Assembly (NCBI GenBank): GCA_012512805.1
Contig: JAAZDN010000079.1
Location: 1-36,109 of the forward strand
Origin: Erysipelothrix sp.
Lineage (GTDB): Bacteria; Bacillota_I; Bacilli_A; Erysipelotrichales; Erysipelotrichaceae
Reading direction: 5' to 3'
Length of the DNA stretch: 36,109 nt
In this document: positions 25,519 to 33,360 of the stretch, piece after piece
Layout: every line of letters starts with the position of its first letter
Position numbering within the stretch: the stretch's first letter is position 1
The notes under the pieces: generated by a model
What the model was told of the DNA's origin: nothing
What the model saw: only the letters and a program-made list of their open reading frames with translations
The model's database searches: none
Made by a program: the position numbers and the translations under genes

Positions 25519-26558
25519 ATAAGTGCCTTTCTAATAAGTACCGCAACCTTCTCATTACTCATGATTGCGACATTCTTAATTCCTTTTTTCACATTTACAA
25601 AGCCAAGTCCATTGATCACAATATCAAAGTTATCTTTTCCAATTGGCATTTGTTTTATGAACTTATGTTCACCATGGGTTTTAATATTTGCTTCGTCAAC
25701 ACTTTCGCGTGCCCATTGTTTCTCAGCATTTGCAATTGATGTGCGATGAATTTTAAGACGGTCATTAACGTAGAATATAACCGATGTTTTACTTTTAACT
25801 TCAAATTGGATTTGAATTAATCCTTCAATTGTAAAGCTTGTATCACGTTCTAATTGAAAGACCTTTTGAACAATCTTTTGTGGTACAACAGCCTTTAAAT
25901 CTTCATCATCAACATATACTTGTAAGTTGTCATCACGGATAAGTCCTGGTGTATCGTATAAGGTATACTCGTCCATATCAATCGCAATCAGATCAAGGGT
26001 TGTTCCTGGATATTTGGAAATGGTAATGTTACTGTTCGCAAGTGTATTGATTAATGATGACTTTCCAGCATTAGCCTGCCCCATAATAATAACATCACGA
26101 TCATTTCGGTAATAGTCAATAACTTCTAAAACATTTTCAAAGCCATCACGACCATGATTTCCTGTAAACAAGATTTCTTTAACACTAATACCATAAAATT
26201 TTAGGCGTGATTGAACAAACTGTAGTAGTTTTTGATTTCCCATCGAAGCCGGTAGTAAGTCACGTTTTGTTCCAATTAAAATAATATCTTTATCAAGTAA
26301 ATGACGGTTTAAGCCATCAATAATATTACTGTCAAAATCAAAGAGGTCTACGACCCATAAGATAAGACGGTCATTCTCATTTACCGCATTAAGAATATCA
26401 AAGTTATCAAAATCATTTTTATATGACTTCACTAAATCATTGTAGTTATTAAGTCGAAAACAACGCTGACAAAGGTCATTTTCAATTTTGGGAGTATATC
26501 CTGGATCATCTTGATGTTGATCTTGAAGAACAATTCCACATCCATTACATTTTTTCAT
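25515..26558 (-). CDS. yqeH: Ribosome biogenesis GTPase YqeH
   Basis: 347 residues. A circularly permuted GTPase needed for 30S subunit assembly. An N-terminal zinc finger uses C4, C7, C30 and C33. The motifs come in the permuted order: G4 TKRD (97-100), G5 region, G1 GQANAGKSS (160-168), and G3 DTPG later. The C-terminal part is the family's RNA-binding region (FEVKSKTSVIFYVNDRLKIHRT). It overlaps yqeG by 14 bases. AroE, found between yqeH and yhbY in B. subtilis, is missing here. Confidence 0.96.
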   Translation of the reverse strand: MKKCNGCGIVLQDQHQDDPGYTPKIENDLCQRCFRLNNYNDLVKSYKNDFDNFDILNAVNENDRLILWVVDLFDFDSNIIDGLNRHLLDKDIILIGTKRDLLPASMGNQKLLQFVQSRLKFYGISVKEILFTGNHGRDGFENVLEVIDYYRNDRDVIIMGQANAGKSSLINTLANSNITISKYPGTTLDLIAIDMDEYTLYDTPGLIRDDNLQVYVDDEDLKAVVPQKIVQKVFQLERDTSFTIEGLIQIQFEVKSKTSVIFYVNDRLKIHRTSIANAEKQWARESVDEANIKTHGEHKFIKQMPIGKDNFDIVINGLGFVNVKKGIKNVAIMSNEKVAVLIRKALI

Positions 26559-27066
26559 TTGGCCAAAGCCCTCTTTTCTTTAATAGTTTCATGACAACAT
26601 TTTCAATGTGTCGATTAATTTTTGTAAATATCAAATCTTTTTGAACAATAGGTTCTGTTAAGATTACATCAATATTTTGGCGTTTTGCTCCCCATACATC
26701 AGTCATGACCTGATCACCAAGTGCAATCATTTCTGATTTTTTAATATGTGGATAGTCTTTGAATATTTGGTTGTATGTTTTTGCTAAAGGCTTAAGTGCC
26801 ATTGGATATGCCTTGAAGTTCAATGGTTCATTAAAACGTTGCACGCGATCCTCAGTATTATTACTCACAAGGATTACTTCTAATCTCGCAGCATTGAGTG
26901 CACGTAAAAAAGCTTCTGCCTTATCACTGACATCTGCTTCATCATGAGCAACTAGTGTATTATCAATATCACATATGACTAATTTTTTATTTAAGGTCTT
27001 TAATTTTTCAATATTTACGTCATTAAAATGACGGTCTACATAGTCTGGTTGAAACTTCTTAAGCAT
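26545..27066 (-). CDS. yqeG: HAD-family phosphatase YqeG
   Basis: 173 residues. HAD subfamily IIIA phosphatase of unknown substrate that heads this ribosome-assembly operon in Bacillota. Motif I is ICDIDNTLVAHDE (nucleophile D in DIDNT); motif II VILVSNN; motif III region ALGDQVMTDVWGAKRQNIDVILTEP. ATG start at 27066 with GGTGAT four bases upstream, where the -10 box also lies close. YqeG, YqeH, YhbY and RsfS all act on the ribosome or are suspected of it. Confidence 0.94.
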   Translation of the reverse strand: MLKKFQPDYVDRHFNDVNIEKLKTLNKKLVICDIDNTLVAHDEADVSDKAEAFLRALNAARLEVILVSNNTEDRVQRFNEPLNFKAYPMALKPLAKTYNQIFKDYPHIKKSEMIALGDQVMTDVWGAKRQNIDVILTEPIVQKDLIFTKINRHIENVVMKLLKKRGLWPNEKM

Positions 27067-27081
27067 TTTATCACCGTAACT

Positions 27082-27087
27082 ATTATA
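27082..27087 (-). promoter_or_regulatory. Extended -10 promoter of the yqeG operon
   Basis: TATAAT preceded by TGA on the minus strand, about 15 bases before the start codon, so the leader would be short. No good -35 box is visible. Confidence 0.5.
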
Positions 27088-27128
27088 TCATAATGCTGTC
27101 TTCTTTTTTCATTTGAGGTGGCAATAAT

Positions 27129-27155
27129 AAAAAAAGCTCACGATTACTCGCGAGC
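27129..27155 (-). terminator. Intrinsic terminator of the candidate small RNA / queT operon
   Basis: On the minus strand GCTCGCGA-GTAA-TCGTGAGC makes an 8-bp stem with one G-U pair, followed by seven T. It stands between queT and the yqeG promoter. Confidence 0.88.
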
Positions 27156-27204
27156 CAACCAAGGATTTTTTTTTGGGGGGGAGTAAGCATCCTTGCATAC
27201 TTAC
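27129..27204 (-). ncRNA. Candidate small RNA (about 76 bases) with a hairpin, C7A9 linker and terminator
   Basis: Read on the minus strand, the RNA would start near 27204 at a hairpin GTAAGTAT-GCAAGG-ATGCTTAC (8 bp, one G-U pair), continue through a run of 7 C and 9 A, then TCCTTGGTTGG, and end at a terminator hairpin. The hairpin loop and its flank (CAAGGAT) are complementary to ATCCTTG just after the A-run, so a pseudoknot is possible. A promoter with TATAAT sits at the right distance. Alternatives: a 3' untranslated end of queT, or a 29-codon frame (starting MQGCLLPPKKK) that lacks a ribosome binding site. I recognise no known RNA family. Confidence 0.5.
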
Positions 27205-27210
27205 ATTATT

Positions 27211-27238
27211 ATTATAACTTAATTTTATATTAAATCAA
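27211..27238 (-). promoter_or_regulatory. Promoter of the candidate small RNA
   Basis: On the minus strand TTGATT (27233-27238) and TATAAT (27211-27216) are separated by 16 bases, and start of transcription would fall at or next to the first base of the hairpin. The region is AT-rich, so a chance match is possible. Confidence 0.5.
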
Positions 27239-27257
27239 TAGTTATGAACACTTTAAG

Positions 27258-27785
27258 TTATTTTTTATTAAGTAACTGGCCTAATTGCCTACTATACTTG
27301 TGATAGATGAGACCGCCAAGTCCAACACAGGCTATAAATTGACCGATAAATATCGTCATAAAGTCAAAGAGATACACTCCAAGATAAAATTCATTAAAGA
27401 GAACGAGTGAGAAGATGATTGGAAGTCCAATTGCATTAATAATGACGGGCATCATTAAGGAAACAATGGGAAGTTTTATCTTAAACATACGGATGTTTCT
27501 AAACATGTATGCTAAAATACTTGAAAAAAGTGTAAAGAGTGTTCCAAAGACAATATCGATGGCACCAAAACCATTGACCATCAGGAGTACACCCATTGTA
27601 TTGGTAATTAAACATCCGAGTGTCAGTCCATAAATACCATCAACACTTAAAAGTGCAGTAATAATTAAGGCTTCCGCAATTCTCACTTGAATTGGACCAA
27701 AGGCCATGAACTGAAAAGCCATACTTACTATAAAGTAAATTGCCGCAATCATTGCGATATTAGTAATTCGATACGATTTTTTCAT
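27258..27785 (-). CDS. queT: QueT family transporter, probable queuosine precursor uptake
   Basis: 175 residues with five to six membrane helices. QueT is the substrate-binding component of an energy-coupling factor transporter linked to queuosine precursors. The signature FGPIQVRIAEALIITALLSVDGIYGLTLGCLITNTMG, followed by DIVFGTLFTLFSSILAYMFRN, is typical of PF06177. In many genomes preQ1 riboswitches precede queT; here it overlaps the cation transporter gene by 4 bases and shares that gene's leader. The ATG start is fixed by the overlap. Confidence 0.9.
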   Translation of the reverse strand: MKKSYRITNIAMIAAIYFIVSMAFQFMAFGPIQVRIAEALIITALLSVDGIYGLTLGCLITNTMGVLLMVNGFGAIDIVFGTLFTLFSSILAYMFRNIRMFKIKLPIVSLMMPVIINAIGLPIIFSLVLFNEFYLGVYLFDFMTIFIGQFIACVGLGGLIYHKYSRQLGQLLNKK

Positions 27786-28951
27786 TGTTGTTCCACCACT
27801 TCTAATACATTACGATCAAGCGTAATTTGAATCTCATACACATACGATTCTTTTAATTGTTTTTTTAAAATACTCATAATTTCTTCATCAGATAACTGAT
27901 CGTCTAAACAGACAAGATCAAAGGCTAAAATGTCTTGTAAAGGATGTTTAATAATTCTCAAGTCATGAAATGATAATGATAACTGATTCTTATTGATAGT
28001 AGAATTAATATGCTCATTAATCTCTATCAATCGCCTATCATTAAGATCAACAGGATCCAAGTGAACTACGAGCTCAACCGCTAAGTGTTTCTTAAAAAGA
28101 TACTCAATTCGATCTGATATTTCATGGGCTTTCAATAAGCTTAAGCTTGCATCAATTTCAACATGTACACTGGCATATTGGACTTGACCATACTGATGTA
28201 CGATTAAGTCATGATAACCTAAAATATATTCTTGCTTTTCTAAGATATCTTGCATCTTTAATATTTCAGTATCACTGATTCTTACCCCTAGTATTTGCTT
28301 ACTAGCGCCAATTAACATTTTAATTCCACTATATATAATAAAGAGTGATAATAAGAGTCCAAGAACGCCATCCACAATCACATTAAAATATGTTTGTACA
28401 ATCAACCCCACTACAATAATCACATTAATATACACATCATTTAAACTATCTTGTGCCGTTGAATGTAAGAGCGATGAGTTTATTTGTTTTCCTAACTTAA
28501 GATTAAAGGATGCTTGCCATATTTTCATCGCAATGCTGAAAAACAGGAGTAAAAGCGACATTGTATCGATCGTGATCTTACTTGGATTTATGATGTTTAA
28601 AATCGAACTGTAGCTAAAGCTCATTCCAACTCCAATAATCACAATTGAAACAAAAATCTCACTGACCATTTCAAAACGACCATGACCAAAGGGATGATGA
28701 TAATCTGCAGGTTTATTAGAAACCTTAAAACCTATATAACTTATCATTGAAGATAATGCATCCAACACATTGTTAAAGGCATCAATAAATACTGAGATAC
28801 TTTGACTAAAGAGTGCTACAATTATTTTTAATAGTGATATGATCAAATTACTTAAAAGTCCTAAAATTGCGGCTTTTTGCCCCTTCACTTCACGCTCATC
28901 ATTATCATGAATGCGTAGTTTATTTATTACATTAATTAAATTCTGTTTCAT
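27782..28951 (-). CDS. Cation diffusion facilitator family transporter
   Basis: 389 residues. CDF proteins export divalent metals such as zinc, cobalt, iron or manganese by proton exchange. About six membrane helices lie between 28 and 215, followed by a long cytoplasmic domain. Marks of the family are SISVFIDAFNNVLDALSSMI (D57, N61, D64), YHHPFGHGRFEMVSE at 84-98, and HSTAQDSLNDV (H163, D168). I cannot name the metal. A strong GGGAGG precedes the ATG. Its leader has an intrinsic terminator just before the ribosome binding site, which suggests attenuation, possibly by metal. Confidence 0.92.
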   Translation of the reverse strand: MKQNLINVINKLRIHDNDEREVKGQKAAILGLLSNLIISLLKIIVALFSQSISVFIDAFNNVLDALSSMISYIGFKVSNKPADYHHPFGHGRFEMVSEIFVSIVIIGVGMSFSYSSILNIINPSKITIDTMSLLLLFFSIAMKIWQASFNLKLGKQINSSLLHSTAQDSLNDVYINVIIVVGLIVQTYFNVIVDGVLGLLLSLFIIYSGIKMLIGASKQILGVRISDTEILKMQDILEKQEYILGYHDLIVHQYGQVQYASVHVEIDASLSLLKAHEISDRIEYLFKKHLAVELVVHLDPVDLNDRRLIEINEHINSTINKNQLSLSFHDLRIIKHPLQDILAFDLVCLDDQLSDEEIMSILKKQLKESYVYEIQITLDRNVLEVVEQQ

Positions 28952-28962
28952 TGATCCTCCCT

Positions 28963-28989
28963 AAAAATAAAAGAGGTTTATCCTCTTTT
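28963..28989 (-). terminator. Intrinsic terminator in the cation transporter leader
   Basis: AAAAGAGG-ATAAA-CCTCTTTT (8-bp stem) followed by ATTTTT on the minus strand, ending just upstream of the GGGAGG ribosome binding site. It could also end readthrough from recJ. Confidence 0.82.
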
Positions 28990-29070
28990 ATCTCACCTTT
29001 ATCCACCTGTGCCTTTTATATTTTCATATAAAAGTTCTTCCTGCACTGTCTAACTATTATGTGTTAGACA
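28963..29070 (-). promoter_or_regulatory. Structured leader of the cation transporter-queT operon, candidate attenuator or riboswitch
   Basis: On the minus strand the transcript has, in order: GTCTAAC-ACATAATA-GTTAGAC (7-bp stem, + 29048-29069); GTGC...GCAC enclosing a bulge AGGAAGAA and the hairpin CTTTTATAT-GAAA-ATATAAAAG (29009-29046); AGGTGGATAAAGGTGAG; then a terminator. The arm ATAAAAG of the GAAA hairpin recurs in the 5' side of the terminator, so the two could exclude each other. I compared it in memory with the NiCo, preQ1 and manganese aptamers and found no convincing match. If real it would be a new or divergent element. Confidence 0.55.
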
Positions 29071-29075
29071 AAGCT

Positions 29076-29081
29076 ATCATA
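29076..29081 (-). promoter_or_regulatory. Likely -10 box of the cation transporter operon
   Basis: TATGAT with an extended TGT on the minus strand. The -35 region is weak. Transcription would begin next to the first hairpin of the leader, at about 29070. Confidence 0.4.
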
Positions 29082-29118
29082 ACATATTTATCAAAGAACT
29101 TCGAATACATGCTGTTGT

Positions 29119-30705
29119 TTAATCTAGAAAATCTTCAACAATTAAGTTTACCTTTGTTCGATTTTTAAATGTATTCAATTGTAGATTCACAAGAGCATTC
29201 ATTGTTTGTTTTTGTTCTAATTCACTAATGTCAATGTCTGTTTTAAAACTAAGCATTTCAAGTGATGGACTAATGACCCATTTTAAATACTTATCCTTTA
29301 AGCGTTGCGGTCTTTGTGTTACTTCGAAATGAGCACTAAAGAGTGGTCGTTTAAAATCTGTTCCAAAGGGTTCTAGCATATTGACATGTTTCACTGTTTC
29401 ACTCGTTAATTGATCAAGTGTCAGTTTATGATGATGCTTAGCTTGTGGAATAAACATGATGTCTTCTGAATTTTTTGTTAGAAGTTCTAAAAAGGCATCC
29501 ATTTGATCAATTTTAATACTGATACCACAGGCTTGTTTATGACCTCCAAAGCTTACGAACAGATTTCGATATGGACTTAACAGTTCGTACAAGTCATAGC
29601 CAATTGGACTGCGTCCGCTGCCCTTATAAATATCATTTACCTTTGTAAAGACAAGGATTGGCTCTTGTGAGCTGTTGAGATGACGTCCTGCAATTAATCC
29701 TGTTAAACCTTCATGAATGTTCTCATTAATAAGTACATTCATTGTTCCATACTTCTTTATCTGTGTGAAGCGCTCAAAACTATCTTTTGTAAGAGTAATG
29801 CGTTTTTGATTGATGGCCGTAATTTCTAGAGCACTCTTTTTTATTTCTGTTTCATTTGTTAGTAGAAAATATCGAACACTGTTGTTGACATTGACAAGAT
29901 CAGCCAAACGTCCAAAGGTATTTAACTTTGGAACGACTTGAAATGAAATCATCGTTTGATCAATCTCTTGTGTATAGCTGTTCATTAAATTTTCGATATG
30001 CATATCCCCTTTTTTATTGAGGGTGTACAGTCCATTTTTTATGATATTGCGGTTGTGTCCAAATACGGATACCATATCCGCTATCGTTGCGATCATCGCA
30101 TAAGCATAAAAGGTTGGGATCATCGCTTTTGGTGCAATACGCTCGGCAATGAGTAGTGCTAAACCTGCCCCACACAAATCGTTGTAGCCATATGGAAGAT
30201 ATTTTGGATGCAGCAAGTAATCAAATTCAAAATCGTAGTCTGCATTGATCGTATGATGATCAACAACGACCACTTCGATACCTTTTTCTTTGGCATATTC
30301 CAAGGCTTCAAAGGCCACTATTCCATTATCGACACAAATGATGAGTTCATATTGTTTTGATATCACTTGATCTACAATATTTTTATTAATACCATATCCT
30401 TCTTTAAGGCGATCTGGGATATAAAATCCAACTTCAATTTCAAAACTTTTGAGCGCCTTATAAAGGATTGTCGTTGACATAATGCCATCAGCATCATAAT
30501 CACCAACGATAACAACCTTCTCTTTTAATACTTTTGCCTTATACAATCGATCTAAAATAAGTTCAAGCGCTTGACTTTCAAAAGGAAACTTCTGATCTTT
30601 TAGTATTTGCGAAATGTGCTCATATGACAAATGCTGTTGTAAAAGAATATCTTGGACAAGTGGATCTGTTTGATGCTCATCAAATAATTGTTGAATTTTA
30701 TCCAT
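29119..30705 (-). CDS. recJ: Single-stranded-DNA-specific exonuclease RecJ
   Basis: 528 residues from the start chosen here. RecJ degrades single-stranded DNA 5' to 3' in recombination and mismatch repair. The DHH motifs are VIVGDYDADGIMST, ICVDNG and VVVDHHTINADYDFEFD, and the DHHA1 domain carries FVSFGGHKQACGISI. The region after it (HHKLTLDQLTSETVKHVNML...) is the OB-like C-terminal part. I chose ATG at 30703-30705 (MDKIQQLFDEH) because the frame that runs further upstream lies inside the preceding gene and does not look like RecJ. It is shorter than the B. subtilis RecJ. Confidence 0.94.
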   Translation of the reverse strand: MDKIQQLFDEHQTDPLVQDILLQQHLSYEHISQILKDQKFPFESQALELILDRLYKAKVLKEKVVIVGDYDADGIMSTTILYKALKSFEIEVGFYIPDRLKEGYGINKNIVDQVISKQYELIICVDNGIVAFEALEYAKEKGIEVVVVDHHTINADYDFEFDYLLHPKYLPYGYNDLCGAGLALLIAERIAPKAMIPTFYAYAMIATIADMVSVFGHNRNIIKNGLYTLNKKGDMHIENLMNSYTQEIDQTMISFQVVPKLNTFGRLADLVNVNNSVRYFLLTNETEIKKSALEITAINQKRITLTKDSFERFTQIKKYGTMNVLINENIHEGLTGLIAGRHLNSSQEPILVFTKVNDIYKGSGRSPIGYDLYELLSPYRNLFVSFGGHKQACGISIKIDQMDAFLELLTKNSEDIMFIPQAKHHHKLTLDQLTSETVKHVNMLEPFGTDFKRPLFSAHFEVTQRPQRLKDKYLKWVISPSLEMLSFKTDIDISELEQKQTMNALVNLQLNTFKNRTKVNLIVEDFLD

Positions 30706-30991
30706 TTTTCTTACCAAAAAGTTCATCAAAATCAGACAGTGAGTACTGCTTTGAAGAAACGATTGCATCGGTTGATAAGTATTTGACCATATGCTCAACG
30801 TCAGTATTCATAATTTCAATTACGGCCTGACTCAGTGATTGTGGTTCAACTTTCTTCCATTTAATATTAAACAAATAGTCGATAAAATGATCAAGTTCAA
30901 GATGAGGTAAACTCTCACGTTGAATTTGATTAAATTTTAAACTAATTGTTAAAGATAACTCTTCATGCATTTGACTTTTCTTCTTAAACAT
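30698..30991 (-). CDS. ComN/YrzD-like post-transcriptional regulator
   Basis: About 97 residues. The segment HFIDYLFNIKWKKVEPQSLSQAVIEIMNTDVEHMVKYLSTDAI fits the ComN family (Post_transc_reg), small proteins that control competence mRNA localisation in B. subtilis and lie near recJ there too. The N-terminus is polar and helical. I chose ATG at 30989-30991 with GGTGAG close upstream; GTG at 31001-31003 is an alternative start. The end overlaps the recJ start by 8 bases, so the two are coupled. Confidence 0.7.
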   Translation of the reverse strand: MFKKKSQMHEELSLTISLKFNQIQRESLPHLELDHFIDYLFNIKWKKVEPQSLSQAVIEIMNTDVEHMVKYLSTDAIVSSKQYSLSDFDELFGKKNG

Positions 30992-31032
30992 AATTCTCAC
31001 CACTTCTATAATATCTGTTGTTTTGAAATAAT

Positions 31033-31038
31033 ATTATA
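31033..31038 (-). promoter_or_regulatory. Extended -10 promoter of the comN-like/recJ operon
   Basis: TATAAT with TGC before it on the minus strand, 41 bases upstream of the chosen start. The stretch at 31050-31079 could fold as AGTATTT...AAATACT, but it lacks a T-run, so a terminator for murD is not clear. Confidence 0.5.
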
Positions 31039-31083
31039 GCATTAAATCGATGAGTATTTATTTGAAAGTAAATGAAAATACTA

Positions 31084-32376
31084 TTATATTGATTTCACTA
31101 ATTGTTTGAAATAACGACCACGATCTTCATAGTCTTTAAACTGATCAAAACTTGCACATGCTGGACTAAAGAGAATGATATCATCTGCTTGAGCATCTTT
31201 AAGTGCAAAAGATAAGGCATCATCTAATGTATCCACAACAATACTATGATCAAAAACTTCAGCAAGTTTATCTTTAGTTTGACCAAAAACATAGGCTTGT
31301 TTCACATTTGAATTATAAGCTCTTAAGTCTTCAAAACTAATCTGTTTATCATAACCACCTGCAAGTAAGATTACGGGCTGATCAAAGGCTTCAAGTGCAA
31401 CCTTAAGTGATTCAACATTTGTTGCCTTGGAATCATTATAAAATTTAATATTATTTTTTTCTAATACAAATTCAATACGGTGTTCAACACCATTAAAGTT
31501 TTTAATTGCCTTTTGAATATTGAGTGGATCCACACCATAAAGACGTGCCATCAGTGCTGCTACCATAGTATTTTCAACATTGTGTTGGCCCACGATGTTC
31601 AGATCATCTTTTGAAAATAATAATTCACCATTAAACATGATATCTCGACCATTTTCAGTAAGAACACTGTCGATACCGTGAAGGTTTATGGTTTGTACCT
31701 GATCATTATTAAAGCGATGGACAATTTCTTGATCACTTTGATTCAATATATAATAATCGTTTTTATCTTGATTTTGATAGATTCTTTGTTTTGAATTATA
31801 GTAAGCATCTAAGTCTTCATAATAATCCAAGTGATCCATTTGTAAATTTAATAAGGTTGCGATCTTTGGTTTTAAATCATAAATTCCATCAAGTTGAAAA
31901 GATGAAAGTTCAAGGATGAGCGTTTGCATATTAGGATATTTATACACAAGTTCACTAACCGCAATACCGATATTACCACCAAGATAGACATTAGAAAACT
32001 GTTCTTTGACCATTGCATAAAGTAATGATACCGTCGTCGTCTTACCATTTGTTCCACTAATTGCTAAAACATCAACGTCTGAAGCAAAGCGTAGTGCGAC
32101 ATCAATTTCATTATATATCGTATAGCCTTGCGCAAGCACCGCTTTAATAAATGGAGTTGAATATTTAATACCTGGATTTTTCACAATAACATCATAGTGC
32201 GTCTCTAACAAATAATCAGGATGTCCGCCATCAATGACAGTGATGTTCTTTACTTCCAGTTCTTTTTTATAAGTCACTTCATTATTATCCGTTAAAATGA
32301 CCTCATAACCTTCACGATTTAATAATAAAGCCATATATTTACCACTGCGGGCTCCACCTACTATAAGAGCCTTCAT
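31084..32376 (-). CDS. murD: UDP-N-acetylmuramoyl-L-alanine--D-glutamate ligase
   Basis: 430 residues. MurD adds D-glutamate to UDP-MurNAc-L-Ala in peptidoglycan precursor synthesis in the cytoplasm. N-terminal Rossmann fold MKALIVGGARSGKYMALLLNREGY, ATP-binding loop AISGTNGKTTTVSLL at about 106-120, NMQTLILELSSFQLDGI, KIATLLNLQMDHLDYYED, and FYNDSKATNVESLKVALEAF in the C-terminal domain. The ATG at 32374-32376 overlaps the mraY stop by one base (TAATG). A longer reading frame upstream lies within mraY and is not real. It is the last gene of the visible cluster. Confidence 0.97.
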   Translation of the reverse strand: MKALIVGGARSGKYMALLLNREGYEVILTDNNEVTYKKELEVKNITVIDGGHPDYLLETHYDVIVKNPGIKYSTPFIKAVLAQGYTIYNEIDVALRFASDVDVLAISGTNGKTTTVSLLYAMVKEQFSNVYLGGNIGIAVSELVYKYPNMQTLILELSSFQLDGIYDLKPKIATLLNLQMDHLDYYEDLDAYYNSKQRIYQNQDKNDYYILNQSDQEIVHRFNNDQVQTINLHGIDSVLTENGRDIMFNGELLFSKDDLNIVGQHNVENTMVAALMARLYGVDPLNIQKAIKNFNGVEHRIEFVLEKNNIKFYNDSKATNVESLKVALEAFDQPVILLAGGYDKQISFEDLRAYNSNVKQAYVFGQTKDKLAEVFDHSIVVDTLDDALSFALKDAQADDIILFSPACASFDQFKDYEDRGRYFKQLVKSI

Positions 32377-33350
32377 TAGAGCGTAAATCCTATAGCAATT
32401 CCAATGATTGCTAAAAAGAGTCCAACAGCATAGAACATGTATACAACATGTTTTTCCTTCATGCCCCAAATCGTAAATGAATAGTGAATGGGTGTATATG
32501 GAAAGACACGTTTTCCACGTAATTTTACAGATCCAATTTGAATGATTACTGATAAGGTTTCAAGTACAAATATAAGTCCAATAATAACAAGTGATAATTC
32601 TTGATTTAAGACAATTGCAGTCGCTGCTAAAAGCGCTCCAAGTGATAGTGATCCTACATCTCCCATAATAACCTTTGCGGGCTTTGTATTGTATACAAGA
32701 TAGGCAAGCAGTGATCCAATAACAGCAAATAAGAAATTCGCAAGGTTACTGTTTTCAAGACGAAGTGCCATAAAGATGTATGGAACCAATGCAATAAGTA
32801 CGGTTCCACCTGCTAATCCATCCATTCCATCCGTTAAGTTTACGGCATTACTGACTCCACTTAACATAAAGATAATGACGAGTAAATAGAGCCATCCGAT
32901 GGAAATAAACATCGTTGTAAATGGAATTGCTAAACCCACAATACCATCATTATAGTTATACCAAAGTACTCCAAAAAGAATGGCTAAAACAACTTCGGTA
33001 ATAAATTTCTTTAAGGTTGTAAATCCTATATTATCCTTTTTAACAATAATTAAATAATCATCATAGAGACCAATTAATCCAAAGCTCACAAATGAGGCAA
33101 TGACGAGTAAGGTTGGTATGTGTAAATATGCTCTAAGATTAAATATTGCTAAAACAACGAGCGGAACACATAGAAAGATAAGGCCCCCCATTGTCGGTGT
33201 TTGTTTCTTAGCTTTAAACTGTTCTAAAGCATACTCACTGACTTGTTGATTCAATTGAAAACGTCCCATAAACTTTATAAACGTTGGGTATAAACCTAAA
33301 CTTATGACTAATGAGGCTAAAAAGATCATTAGATTCATCTTTAATTCCAT
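32376..33350 (-). CDS. mraY: Phospho-N-acetylmuramoyl-pentapeptide-transferase
   Basis: 324 residues with about ten membrane helices. MraY transfers phospho-MurNAc-pentapeptide to undecaprenyl phosphate, giving lipid I. Conserved cytoplasmic loops include KKQTPTMGGLIFL, LIGLYDDYLIIVKKDN, NLTDGMDGLAGG and IMGDVGSLSLGALLA, which carry the catalytic acidic residues, and RGKRVFPYTPIHYSFTIWGMKEKHVV at the end. It follows pbpB by 10 bases. The order pbpB-mraY-murD is that of the division cluster of Bacillota. Confidence 0.97.
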   Translation of the reverse strand: MELKMNLMIFLASLVISLGLYPTFIKFMGRFQLNQQVSEYALEQFKAKKQTPTMGGLIFLCVPLVVLAIFNLRAYLHIPTLLVIASFVSFGLIGLYDDYLIIVKKDNIGFTTLKKFITEVVLAILFGVLWYNYNDGIVGLAIPFTTMFISIGWLYLLVIIFMLSGVSNAVNLTDGMDGLAGGTVLIALVPYIFMALRLENSNLANFLFAVIGSLLAYLVYNTKPAKVIMGDVGSLSLGALLAATAIVLNQELSLVIIGLIFVLETLSVIIQIGSVKLRGKRVFPYTPIHYSFTIWGMKEKHVVYMFYAVGLFLAIIGIAIGFTL

Positions 33351-33360
33351 ATAAAAACTC

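Noticed and set aside
27133-27193. Short frame MQGCLLPPKKKSLVGSRV... within the candidate RNA
   Set aside because: No ribosome binding site precedes the ATG, and it overlaps the hairpin and terminator; it reads through the poly-C/poly-A run by chance.
28963-29070. NiCo riboswitch identity for the cation transporter leader
   Set aside because: The four-way junction and the expected G-rich junction motifs are not recognisable; only short pieces such as GCAGG and GCACAGG look alike.
30705-30798. Longer N-terminus of recJ starting at 30798
   Set aside because: It overlaps the comN-like gene by 101 bases and carries no RecJ features; MDKIQQLFDEH at 30705 is the natural start.
32376-32469. Longer N-terminus of murD starting at 32469
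   Set aside because: It lies within mraY and reads as shadow sequence (Cys/Trp/His-rich); MKALIVGG is the true start.
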